From positions 121,866-185,865 of the forward strand of contig CAITLU010000002.1 of assembly GCA_903893315.1 (NCBI GenBank): a DNA stretch of 64,000 nt, in the 5' to 3' direction. Shown here in pieces: positions 17,503 to 24,995 of this stretch; the stretch's first letter is position 1; each line of letters opens with the position of its first letter. This DNA comes from an uncultured bacterium. GTDB taxonomy: Bacteria; Desulfobacterota; Binatia; UBA1149; CAITLU01. The position numbers and the translations under genes are program-made. The notes under the pieces were generated by a model. It did no database searches. It saw nothing but the letters and a program-made list of their open reading frames with translations, and was not told the DNA's origin.

Positions 17503-18711
17503 ATGGACTTCTCGTTCTCAGAGCGCGAAGAGGCTTTTCGTCGCGAAGTCCGCGAGTTCCTCGACGTCAGCAATCCCCACCGCGTCGTCGCGGCGGGGAA
17601 GGACGCGCAAAGTGACGACGACGTCGAGTCCGCCATGGACCGGCTTCCCAAACTGCTCGCCTGGAATCAGGCGCTCGTCGAGAAAGGATGGGTGGGCTTT
17701 CACTGGCCCAAGGAAGTGGGCGGCGGCGGTGGCGGGCTCATCGAGCAGATGATCTTGAAGCAGGAGAGCGGCAAGGCCCGCGCTCCCATGCTGGGGCTTT
17801 CGTACATGGGCCTGGCGTGGGTGGGGCCGGGCATCATCAAGTACGGAACCGAAGAGCAGAAGCGGCGCTTCATCCCTGCGATCCTCGAAGCCAGGGACCA
17901 CTGGTGCACGGGCTATTCGGAGCCGGGTTCGGGATCCGACCTGGCCTCGCTGCGGTGCAGCGCCGTGCGCGACGGTGACCACTACGTGATCAGCGGGCAG
18001 AAAACCTGGACTTCGCTCGCGATGTGGTCGCAATGGATGATCCTGTTGGTGCGCACCGATCCGGGCGCGGCCAAACATCTCGGCATCACTTGCTTGCTGG
18101 TGCCGATGGACGCAGCAGGTGTCGAAGTGAGACCGATCAAGGCGATGAACGGCGAGACGCCGTTCGCCGAGGTCTTCTTCAACGATGTACGCGTGCCGGT
18201 GGAAAATCGTCTCGGTGCAGAGGGGCAGGGATGGGACGTCACCAAGCACGCGCTGGCGAACGAACGCAGCTCGATCGCAGAGGTGACCGCGATGGTGAAT
18301 CACCTCGAAGACCTCAAGCGTCTTGCAAAGAGATGCAGGAGCAACGGCCGCGTGGCCATCCAGGATCCACTGGTACGCCAGCGGCTGGCGCGTATGGAGA
18401 CCATGATCGAGGCCATGCGCCTGACCGGACTTCGCTTTCTCACCAAGCAGCTGCGCGGGCACGAGGTCGGCGCCGAGACCTCGGTAAACAAGTTGCTGAG
18501 GGCCGAGCTGGAGGTCGAAATCGGGCGCCTCGCGCTTGATATCGAGGGACGCTACGGATCGCTGGTCAAAGGTTCGCCGGGGGCCATCGATAACGGCAAA
18601 TGGCAGCGGCAAGCGCTGACGTGGCCGTCCTATGTGATCGGCGGCGGAACTCCGAACATCCAGAAGAACGTCATCGCCGAGCGCCTGCTGGGTCTTCCGC
18701 ACGACGCCTGA
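17503..18711 (+). CDS. acyl-CoA dehydrogenase, larger subunit of a probable heteromeric pair
   Basis: The ATG at 17503 (MDFSFSEREEAFRREV) gives 402 residues with TGYSEPGSGSDLASL, ISGQKTWTSLA, the C-terminal VIGGGTPNIQKNVIAERLL and no YEGT loop, matching the FadE28/FadE34 style of ACAD. It is translationally close-coupled to the preceding 371-residue ACAD. Together they would form a single dehydrogenase acting on an acyl-CoA delivered to the MFE-2-like pair encoded divergently. An ATG-containing extension upstream at 17140 lies wholly inside the previous gene and is rejected. Confidence 0.9.
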   Translation: MDFSFSEREEAFRREVREFLDVSNPHRVVAAGKDAQSDDDVESAMDRLPKLLAWNQALVEKGWVGFHWPKEVGGGGGGLIEQMILKQESGKARAPMLGLSYMGLAWVGPGIIKYGTEEQKRRFIPAILEARDHWCTGYSEPGSGSDLASLRCSAVRDGDHYVISGQKTWTSLAMWSQWMILLVRTDPGAAKHLGITCLLVPMDAAGVEVRPIKAMNGETPFAEVFFNDVRVPVENRLGAEGQGWDVTKHALANERSSIAEVTAMVNHLEDLKRLAKRCRSNGRVAIQDPLVRQRLARMETMIEAMRLTGLRFLTKQLRGHEVGAETSVNKLLRAELEVEIGRLALDIEGRYGSLVKGSPGAIDNGKWQRQALTWPSYVIGGGTPNIQKNVIAERLLGLPHDA

Positions 18712-18724
18712 TCACTGAGGGAGA

Positions 18725-19369
18725 ATGCGTGTGCCGGAGTCCAATGTGAGCGCTATTCGTCAGTCTCTGGCCTTTCGTAATCGAGGTCTGCTCGGCGCGT
18801 TGCTGCTGGTGCCGGCGGCGGTCGCGGTACTGTTCAGCGAGCCGCTCGTCGCTGAAGGTTCGGCGGCGGGAATGGCGATGGATTTCGCCGGTTGGGTTTT
18901 GTTCCTGCTCTACGCGACGTTCAGGCTGTGGGCCACTCTTTATATCGGTGGAAAGAAAGACACCGAGTTGCAGACCCGTGGGCCGTATTCGATGACGCGC
19001 AACCCGCTTTATTTCGGCAGCCTGTGTTTCGCGTTGTCGGCCGCTTCGTTTCTCAAGAGTCCTACGCTGCTGCTGATGGTCCTGATGCTCGGAGCGATCT
19101 ACTCGGGCGCCGTGATCAAAGCCGAAGAGCGTCTGCTCGAGGGTAAGTTCGGGGACGAGTTCAGGCATTGGTCGCGGGTGACACCGCGCCTTTTCCCGTC
19201 GCGTGGACTGCTTGGATCGGAAGAATCCGTCGAGGTCAGTATCCGGGCCTTGCGTAAGGAGGTGCTGAGGCTGTGGGCCGCAGCGCTGCTTCCGTTTCTT
19301 GCCGAAGTGGTTTCGCATCTGCGCGCGGCTCCGTGGTGGCCGCACTTTCACTGGTTGCCGATTTACTGA
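18725..19369 (+). CDS. isoprenylcysteine carboxyl methyltransferase-like membrane protein
   Basis: This 214-residue membrane protein has four to five hydrophobic segments. It carries the ICMT/PEMT signature in GPYSMTRNPLYFGSLC followed by an acidic stretch KAEERLLEGKFGDEFRHW, which bind SAM in this superfamily. In bacteria such proteins methylate isoprenoids, lipids or are uncharacterised. It lies 13 nt after the ACAD pair in the same direction and before a thiolase gene, so it may modify the same lipid substrate, but the reaction is unknown. Confidence 0.78.
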   Translation: MRVPESNVSAIRQSLAFRNRGLLGALLLVPAAVAVLFSEPLVAEGSAAGMAMDFAGWVLFLLYATFRLWATLYIGGKKDTELQTRGPYSMTRNPLYFGSLCFALSAASFLKSPTLLLMVLMLGAIYSGAVIKAEERLLEGKFGDEFRHWSRVTPRLFPSRGLLGSEESVEVSIRALRKEVLRLWAAALLPFLAEVVSHLRAAPWWPHFHWLPIY

Positions 19370-19429
19370 CCGAGGCTCTACGTTGCCCGGCCGCGCGGCC
19401 CGATCGCGCAACGCCTTGAGGAGAACAAC

Positions 19430-20659
19430 ATGGGAAATGCGTACATCATCGATGCGGTCCGTACACCGAGGGGAAAGGGCAAGCAGACCGGAGCCTTGGC
19501 CGGCTTACATCCGCACCAGTTGCTCGGCGCGTGCTTGAAGGCTCTCGCCGATCGCAACACGTTCGATCCTGCCGACGTCGAAGATCTGGTGGCCGGCTGC
19601 GTCAGTCCGGTCGGTGAGCAGGGCGGCGTGGTTTCGCGCTTTGCGGTGCTCGACGCCGGTTGGCCGACGCAGGTGACCGGAGTTCAACTGAGTCGCTACT
19701 GCGGCTCCGGACAGCAGGCCGTCAACTTCGGTGTGATGGGCGTGGCCTCGGGCTTTCAGGAACTGGTCGTTGCCGGTGGCGTCGAGCATATGTCGCGAGT
19801 GCCCATGGGCTCCGACAAGTCGGGCCTTGACGCCCACAATCGTCACCTCCGCGAGCAGCACCCCTTGGTTCCTCAGGGCATCTCGGCCGACCTCATCGCG
19901 GCGCGCGAAGGCTTCACACGCGAGGATTGCGACCGCTTCGCCCTACGCAGCCAGCAGAACTGCAAGCGTTCGGTGCAGGAAGGCAGGTTCGACAAGAGTC
20001 TGCTCGCGGTGCGTGATTACGACGGTAACCTGGTGCTGGATCGCGACGAATTCCCGCGTCCGCAGACCACTCTCGAAGGCCTCGCTCAACTCGAAGCTTC
20101 GTTCGCGGCGATGGGACCTTACGTGCAGAAGGGCGACACGCTCTCCTTCGATGAGAAAGCCAGGAAGGTCTACCCCGAGGTCGAGAGCATTGCGCACGTC
20201 CACACGGCCGGCAATTCCAGCGGTATCGTCGACGGCGCGGCCGCGGTGCTGATCGCGTCGAAGGGATACGCCGACGCCCACGGACTGAAGCCGCGTGCCA
20301 GGGTCGTCTCCATGGCCACCATGGGCGACGAGCCGGTCATCATGCTCACCGCTCCGGCTCCAGCTTCCGAGCGCGCTCTGGCCAAGGCCGGAATGAAGTG
20401 GAAGGACATCGATCTCATCGAAGTCAACGAAGCATTCGCTGCGGTGGTGTTGAAGTTCATGAAGGCCACCGGGGTCGACCCTGACATCGTCAACGTCAAC
20501 GGCGGTGCAATCGCGCTCGGTCATCCTCTCGGGGCGACCGGGGCGATGTTGATCGGCACCGCCATCGACGAGATGGAGAGGCGCGACAAGAAGACCGCGC
20601 TGGTGACGATGTGCATCGGCGGCGGGATGGGCATTGCCACTATCCTCGAGCGCTGCTGA
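19430..20659 (+). CDS. thiolase (acetyl-CoA acyltransferase)
   Basis: This 409-residue thiolase cleaves 3-ketoacyl-CoA with CoA, completing beta-oxidation. It has the nucleophile Cys in [25 protein letters not shown], the His in [17 protein letters not shown] and the proton-donor Cys in [26 protein letters not shown] precedes the ATG. It closes the rightward set ACAD-ACAD-methyltransferase-thiolase, which with the divergent MFE-2-like genes gives a full beta-oxidation spiral. It converges closely (17 bp) with the GST-like gene. Confidence 0.93.
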   Translation: MGNAYIIDAVRTPRGKGKQTGALAGLHPHQLLGACLKALADRNTFDPADVEDLVAGCVSPVGEQGGVVSRFAVLDAGWPTQVTGVQLSRYCGSGQQAVNFGVMGVASGFQELVVAGGVEHMSRVPMGSDKSGLDAHNRHLREQHPLVPQGISADLIAAREGFTREDCDRFALRSQQNCKRSVQEGRFDKSLLAVRDYDGNLVLDRDEFPRPQTTLEGLAQLEASFAAMGPYVQKGDTLSFDEKARKVYPEVESIAHVHTAGNSSGIVDGAAAVLIASKGYADAHGLKPRARVVSMATMGDEPVIMLTAPAPASERALAKAGMKWKDIDLIEVNEAFAAVVLKFMKATGVDPDIVNVNGGAIALGHPLGATGAMLIGTAIDEMERRDKKTALVTMCIGGGMGIATILERC

Positions 20660-20676
20660 AACTCGCGGCCGCTTCG

Positions 20677-21591
20677 TCAGATGGTGCGTACGAAATAGCC
20701 GGCGCGCGGGAAGTGTACCGCGACTCGGCCGACTTGCTCGTCGCGTCGCTCGATGACCATTTCGTGGTCGCGCAGCGCTACCAGGCGGCCGGTGAAGACG
20801 CTCTGGGGAAGGTCGTCTGAGGCTACGGCCACGTTGGCTCCGAGTGTGAGGCCGGTCGGGTCGCCGTGAGCCACCGTGCGGTCGACGTCGGTCGGTTCGC
20901 TCTTGCGTGCAACCTCCATCGCCTCCTCCCCGTTCATGGCGCTGGGCCGGCCGGCACCCATCGCTTCTAGTCTGTGCATCCAATCGGCCAACTTCGGCTT
21001 CGAATAGATGGTTTCACGTGCGGTCGAATCGCCGCGCGCGAACCAGAGCGTATGGTAGACGGCCGCGTCCGCTACGCTGAACTCGGCGCCGAGCACGTGG
21101 GCGTGGCGCGCGAGCGTTTGTTCGAGCATCGCACAGGCCGAATGCAGCACCCCGCGTGCGGCCGGGAGCGCGGCGCGCAGGGACTCGAGGTTGAGTTGCG
21201 GAAACATCGCGCGGCGGTCTTCGAAGAGTTCGGGGGGGATTACATCGGCCAGAGCGGTAAAAACCAGCGGAACCGTCGCAGGGAAAAGCAGCTTGTCGGC
21301 CCACGACGCGGTCGCTTCGGCAGCGGCGGCATTGCCCTGCGGATAGATCGAGGGAGCGGGCGATACGGTGTCCAGCTTGCGCGCGATCAGGGCACTGTCG
21401 CAGTAGATGTCGGCTCCTATCTGCAGCACCGGGATGCGCCGGTATCCGCCGGTGAGCGGCGTCAGGTGGGGCTTCGGCATCCAAGCCGGTTGGTCGACCT
21501 TGCGATAGGCGATGTCCTTGTGGGCGAGGATCTTGCGGATCTTCTCGGAGAAGGGCGACATCGCGTACTGGTGGAAGATAATTTCGCTCAT
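20677..21591 (-). CDS. glutathione S-transferase family protein
   Basis: The ATG at 21591 with GGAGATCACTC gives a 304-residue protein starting MSEIIFHQYAMSPFSEKIRK. The N-terminal thioredoxin fold (about 1-80) has the GST Ser/Tyr region YAMSPFSEK and the cis-Pro turn RRIPVLQIGADIYCDSALIA, followed by an all-alpha domain. The C-terminal ~90 residues after MEVARKSEP form a further beta-rich segment not part of a canonical GST (about 210 residues). It could conjugate or isomerise a toxic acyl or aromatic substrate. No obvious partner. Confidence 0.82.
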   Translation of the reverse strand: MSEIIFHQYAMSPFSEKIRKILAHKDIAYRKVDQPAWMPKPHLTPLTGGYRRIPVLQIGADIYCDSALIARKLDTVSPAPSIYPQGNAAAAEATASWADKLLFPATVPLVFTALADVIPPELFEDRRAMFPQLNLESLRAALPAARGVLHSACAMLEQTLARHAHVLGAEFSVADAAVYHTLWFARGDSTARETIYSKPKLADWMHRLEAMGAGRPSAMNGEEAMEVARKSEPTDVDRTVAHGDPTGLTLGANVAVASDDLPQSVFTGRLVALRDHEMVIERRDEQVGRVAVHFPRAGYFVRTI

Positions 21592-21743
21592 GAGTGATCT
21601 CCTAACCGAACGGCCGCCTTCAGCCAAAGGCTTTGCGAGGAACCGGAGCGGGTAGCGGTTCCATCATCGCGGCGCCTGGTGTTTATGCTGCTGCCGGGTT
21701 GCAGGTCGCCGGATCTGACGGTCTGTTGAAACAGGGCTGCCCG

Positions 21744-21787
21744 CGTCGTCGGCCGTGGGGTCTGGCCGACGACGTGCCTGAAGGCAC
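21744..21787 (+). other. two adjacent perfect hairpins in the leader of the selenoprotein operon
   Basis: CGTCGTCGGCC at 21744-21754 pairs perfectly with GGCCGACGACG at 21764-21774, and GTGCC-TGAA-GGCAC (21774-21787) forms a second stem with a tetraloop. Both lie about 110 nt before the ATG of the luciferase-like oxidoreductase. No T-run follows. The region between the divergent GST gene and this operon is otherwise non-coding. Confidence 0.5.
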
Positions 21788-21898
21788 GCCGTGGACGGGG
21801 ATTCGCGCCCGCCTTGCATCTGGGTCCCTGTCGAGCAGATTGCACGGAGGTCCTTTCAGGGGTTGTGTGGACGAGATCGGTCGGAAGGAGAATGTCGC

Positions 21899-22819
21899 AT
21901 GCGCATGGGGATTGTCGTCGGGGGGCAGCGTGAGACGCTGGAGCAGGCCATTGCCTCCATCGTAGTCGCCGAAGAGGACGGTTTTGACACGGCATGGAGG
22001 CCTCATGTGATGGGGCTGGATTGTCTGACGGTGCTGGCCCTGGCCGGCCAGAAAACCAGCCGGATCGAACTGGGCAGCGCCGTCGTTCCTACCTATCCGC
22101 GCCATCCGCACGCACTGGCTCAGCAGGCCGCGACCGTACACGCCGCCACGGGCGGGCGTTTCGCGCTCGGCATCGGACGCAGCCACCAATTCGTCATCGA
22201 GAACATGTTCGGACTCGTGTACGCGAGCGGAGTCACGCACATGCGCGAGTACGTGACGGTCCTGCGGGCACTCCTCGACGATGGAAGTTGCAGTATGGAC
22301 GGCAAGCTGTACCGCGTTGCCGCTCCCCTGGACACCAGCGAGGGCAAGGGGCTTCCGATCATGATCGGGGCGCTGATGCCGAAAATGCTCGAGCTTTGCG
22401 GTCGTCTGTGTGAAGGCACTCTGACCTGGATGTGCGGGCCGCGCTACGTTGACGGCACCATCGTCCCGCAACTTCGTGCGGCGGCGCAGGGAGCTGGTCG
22501 GGCAATGCCACGAGTCGTCGCTTCGCTGCCGGTCTGCGTTACCGATGACGTTGCCGCCGCTCGTCAGTACGCTGCCAAACATCTCGCCATCTACGGCCAA
22601 TTGCCGGTCTACCGTGCGTGTCTGGACGCAGAGGGGGCCGCGGGCCCGGCCGATATCGCTTTGATCGGCAGCGAGAAAGAAGTGGAAGCGGGAATTCGCA
22701 GCATGGCGTCGGCAGGAGCCAGCGATTTCTATGCCGGAGTGTTTCCCGACGGTGTCGCCGGTTCGGGTTCGTTCGCGCGTTCGCGCGCGTTGTTGAAGAG
22801 CCTTTGCGGGAGGGTGTGA
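21899..22819 (+). CDS. luciferase-like (LLM class) flavin- or F420-dependent oxidoreductase
   Basis: The ATG at 21899, preceded by GGAAGGAG, begins MRMGIVVGGQRETLEQA. The 306-residue protein has the LLM TIM-barrel signature: VAEEDGFDTAWRPHVMG, LGSAVVPTYPRHPHALAQQA, GGRFALGIGRSHQ and PIMIGALMPKMLELC. Such enzymes use FMNH2 or F420H2 to oxidise or reduce small organic substrates. Its stop codon lies 2 nt before the GTG of the selenoprotein candidate, so both are on one transcript. A functional link, for example thiol-dependent reduction, is inferred from that coupling. Confidence 0.85.
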   Translation: MRMGIVVGGQRETLEQAIASIVVAEEDGFDTAWRPHVMGLDCLTVLALAGQKTSRIELGSAVVPTYPRHPHALAQQAATVHAATGGRFALGIGRSHQFVIENMFGLVYASGVTHMREYVTVLRALLDDGSCSMDGKLYRVAAPLDTSEGKGLPIMIGALMPKMLELCGRLCEGTLTWMCGPRYVDGTIVPQLRAAAQGAGRAMPRVVASLPVCVTDDVAAARQYAAKHLAIYGQLPVYRACLDAEGAAGPADIALIGSEKEVEAGIRSMASAGASDFYAGVFPDGVAGSGSFARSRALLKSLCGRV

Positions 22820-22821
22820 GC

Positions 22822-23646
22822 GTGCCGATAGATTACATTCCGCGTACTCGAGAGCTTTACGAACCGCTGCCTCCGTATCGTTGGACGGACAACCGCGCTC
22901 TGCCGATACCTTGGGCTCCGATGACCAAGCCGTTCGGCGCGTGTCGCGTCGCGCTCGGGGCTTCGGGGGGCGTCTACGTTGACGGGCAGGAGCCGTTTCA
23001 CTTCAAGGACGACACTTCGTTACGTAAGATCAGTTCGGATGTGGATTTCGCGCGCCTTCGTGTCGCCCACTTCGGCTATCCGATAGGCGATGCGGTCGAG
23101 GATCCGAATTGCGTATTCCCGTTGGAGCGCCTGCGCGAGATGGCTGCCGATCACACGATCGGTGAACTCGCGCCCACGGCGCTCACGTTCATGGGCGGCA
23201 TCTATTCGCAGCGGGCTGTGCGCGAAGCGCTGATACCGCCGATAATTGAACAACTTCGAGCCGAAAGGGTGGATCTGTTCTATCTGGTCCCGGCTTGACC
23301 AGTCTGTCACCAGACCGTCGGTCTGGTTGCAAGAGCGGTAGAAGAAGCCGGCATTCCCACGCTGGTAATGTCTGTGGGACGCGACATCACTGAGGCCGTG
23401 CGCCCGCCGCGCGCGGTATTCGTCGATTATCCGATGGGCAACGAGACCGGTCGTCCGGGGTGCGTCGATGAACAACGGACGATTGTCCGCGGGGCTTTTG
23501 CGGCGCTTGAGCGGATGACCGAGCCGGGCTCCATAATCGATCTGGGCATGACGCTCGCGGCGCAGGCCCCCGACGGCCGCGATTGGCACGAGTGGTCCTA
23601 TACGAAGGATTTCCGCCGGCACTTCATGAAGACGCGCGAGGGCTAG
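22822..23646 (+). CDS. GrdB/PrdB-like selenoprotein with in-frame UGA (Sec159)
   Basis: The GTG at 22822 follows GGGAGGG by 7 nt and reads 275 codons to TAG with one internal TGA at 23296-23298. Reading it as selenocysteine gives LVPA-U-PVCHQTVGLVARA, a UxxC redox motif after a beta strand. Both flanks resemble the glycine/betaine/D-proline reductase selenoprotein B family: upstream RVAHFGYPIGDAVEDPNCVF, downstream EEAGIPTLVMSVGRDITEAV and FVDYPMGNETGRPG. Codon use and frame continue unbroken after the TGA, and a hairpin with an apical G lies 18 nt downstream. In clostridia the family reduces glycine or proline. In this apparently aerobic context its substrate is unknown. Alternative: a Cys-to-stop pseudogene, which I think unlikely. 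Confidence 0.85.
23296..23298 (+). other. putative selenocysteine (UGA) codon
   Basis: This TGA is codon 159 of the GrdB/PrdB-like gene. It is followed by CCA GTC TGT, so it occupies the first position of a redox motif U-P-V-C. Family members commonly carry Sec or Cys at such a site. The frame stays open for a further 115 codons. Confidence 0.82.
23299..23327 (+). promoter_or_regulatory. bacterial SECIS-like hairpin
   Basis: ACCAGACC (23309-23316) pairs perfectly with GGTCTGGT (23320-23327) around the triloop GTC. The loop starts 18 nt after the UGA and its first base is G. Known bacterial SECIS elements have a small apical loop with G in the first two positions at about 16-37 nt from the UGA, so this fits the expected SelB binding structure. 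Confidence 0.8.
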
Positions 23647-23686
23647 GCACCGGTCCGCCTGGAGAAGTTTCTCGCAGCGAACTCAT

Positions 23687-24304
23687 TCAGCGCGGGAGCA
23701 GTTCGCGCACGATGATGAAATAGCTGCCCATCTCACGGCCGCTGCGCACCGCCGAGCCTATGAACACGTCACCGGATACGCGGCGCATGTAATCGACCAT
23801 GTTGTCGTAGACGAAGCGTGACAGACCCGCATGGTTGGACCTGATCTCGGGCCAGGCCGGAAGTTTGGCAAGGGGAAGCTGCGTATAGTCGAAGGCGGCT
23901 CCGCCATGCGTTGCGTCGCTGGTGTCGTGCAGCACGTAGTAGCCGGGCCCGACCACGGGGCGGATTCGTGTTTCGTTGTAGCCCCAGGCCACGTCGCCGG
24001 CCTCGCGCTGTTCGGGTCTGAAACAGATCTTCTGGAACTCGGTGAAGGCGGGTAGAGAGTTCTTGCCGTGGAAGATCACCGGACGCAGGCGCGGGTAGTC
24101 GGGAGGGATCATTTCCGAGACTGAGACTCGGGGCGCGCCGATAACGGTTCGCCACAAGGCTCCCTGCAGGGCCGTGCCCGCCAGCGCGCGCACGGTCGTG
24201 ATCTTGTCAGCCAGCGTGAGGCCGTCGAGCAACGAGGAGATTTGTCCGGGGTCCGGGACCGGACCTGCCAGCAGCGTCTTGAGAGTCTCGGCGGGGTGTG
24301 GCAT
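23687..24304 (-). CDS. uncharacterised protein, 205 residues
   Basis: I do not recognise this family. The ATG at 24304 follows CAGGAGAATGCTTG, and the 205-residue product starts MPHPAETLKTLLAG. No signal peptide or membrane segment is seen. The sequence is rich in ordered mixed alpha/beta elements: TLADKITTVRALAGTALQGALW, VIFHGKNSLPAFTEFQKICF, YYVLHDTSDATHGGAAFDY and MGSYFIIVRELLPR. Conserved-looking Arg, His and Asp residues suggest an enzyme or ligand binder. It faces the selenoprotein gene tail to tail and is divergent from the GMC operon. Confidence 0.72.
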   Translation of the reverse strand: MPHPAETLKTLLAGPVPDPGQISSLLDGLTLADKITTVRALAGTALQGALWRTVIGAPRVSVSEMIPPDYPRLRPVIFHGKNSLPAFTEFQKICFRPEQREAGDVAWGYNETRIRPVVGPGYYVLHDTSDATHGGAAFDYTQLPLAKLPAWPEIRSNHAGLSRFVYDNMVDYMRRVSGDVFIGSAVRSGREMGSYFIIVRELLPR

Positions 24305-24464
24305 CAAGCATTCTCCTGGCGGCGGGCAGTGGCGCAGCGCGCCTTGCCGCAACTTCGGCAGGTTCCTTCCAAGCCGCGCGCCGGGCGGATCATAGCAGCG
24401 GACCGGTCTCGGGCAATGCCTCGATTTGTTGATCGAGCGGCGGCAGCAGGGGCGAGGAGAGTTT

Positions 24465-24995
24465 GTGCTCGGCAAGGCCTCGACGAAGATCCTGATGCAC
24501 GCCATCGCAGTCATGCGACCGCGCGGCGGCCATTTCGATGCCGACATCGATGGTGACGTCGCGCGTATGATCTTGAGCTTCCTCGAGTATCTGCCGGCAC
24601 CCACGCGTCTTACGTTCCCGTTGGGCTTGCGGTTGGTGGAGTACGGGCCTTTCCTGTTCCGTGAGGGGATGTGTCGTTTTACTTCGATGGATGACGAAAC
24701 GGCGACCCGATACATCCACCACTGGGAGAGGGCGGGAGGAGCGCCCGCGATGCTCTACCAAGGGGTGCGCGCCTTGGTACTGGTGTGTTTCTACCAGCAT
24801 CCGAAAATCCTGAAGGCGATGGAAGTCGATTGGCAGGGCCGCGCCGACGAGCGCGTTGCCTACCGCGCTGCTGTCCTGGCGGGAAATCCGGACGAGGCGC
24901 TGGAAGGTGCGGGCGCCCGCGCCGCGACATCGCTGGATGCGGCCGGACGGCCGCAGGTTGTCAGCGATGGATCCAACGGTGGGGCAGGGCGATGA
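24465..24995 (+). CDS. uncharacterised protein coupled to the GMC oxidoreductase
   Basis: No known family is recognised. A GTG at 24465, preceded by GAGGAG, gives about 176 residues; TTG codons at 24426/24429 are alternatives. The protein contains DADIDGDVARMILSFLEYL, LTFPLGLRLVEYGPFLF and YQGVRALVLVCFYQHPKI with predicted helices, and a low-complexity Ala/Gly tail. Its stop overlaps the ATG of the GMC oxidoreductase by 4 bp (ATGA), so the two are translationally coupled. By position it could be a small accessory subunit of that enzyme, as seen for other GMC dehydrogenases, but no gluconate-dehydrogenase subunit-3 motif is visible. Confidence 0.65.
   Translation: MLGKASTKILMHAIAVMRPRGGHFDADIDGDVARMILSFLEYLPAPTRLTFPLGLRLVEYGPFLFREGMCRFTSMDDETATRYIHHWERAGGAPAMLYQGVRALVLVCFYQHPKILKAMEVDWQGRADERVAYRAAVLAGNPDEALEGAGARAATSLDAAGRPQVVSDGSNGGAGR

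Noticed and set aside
17518..18702. Long antisense ORF of 394 codons opposite the second ACAD
   Set aside because: This is a GC-rich shadow of a real gene; it has no motif, no ribosome binding site and a His/Arg-rich composition.
22618..23298. A shorter hypothetical gene ending at the TGA 23298
   Set aside because: Its N-terminal ~68 residues come from a frame inside the luciferase-like gene, and stopping at TGA would discard a continuous homologous frame. The GTG start with UGA read as Sec explains the data better.
23368..23646. Separate small ORF starting at ATG 23368
   Set aside because: It is the 3' part of the selenoprotein frame. There is no ribosome binding site before it, and upstream codons after the TGA already continue the same protein.
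24308..24715. N-terminal extension of the 23687 gene to 24715
   Set aside because: The ATG at 24304 has the good ribosome binding site. The extension is Arg/Ser-rich and overlaps the divergent GMC operon.
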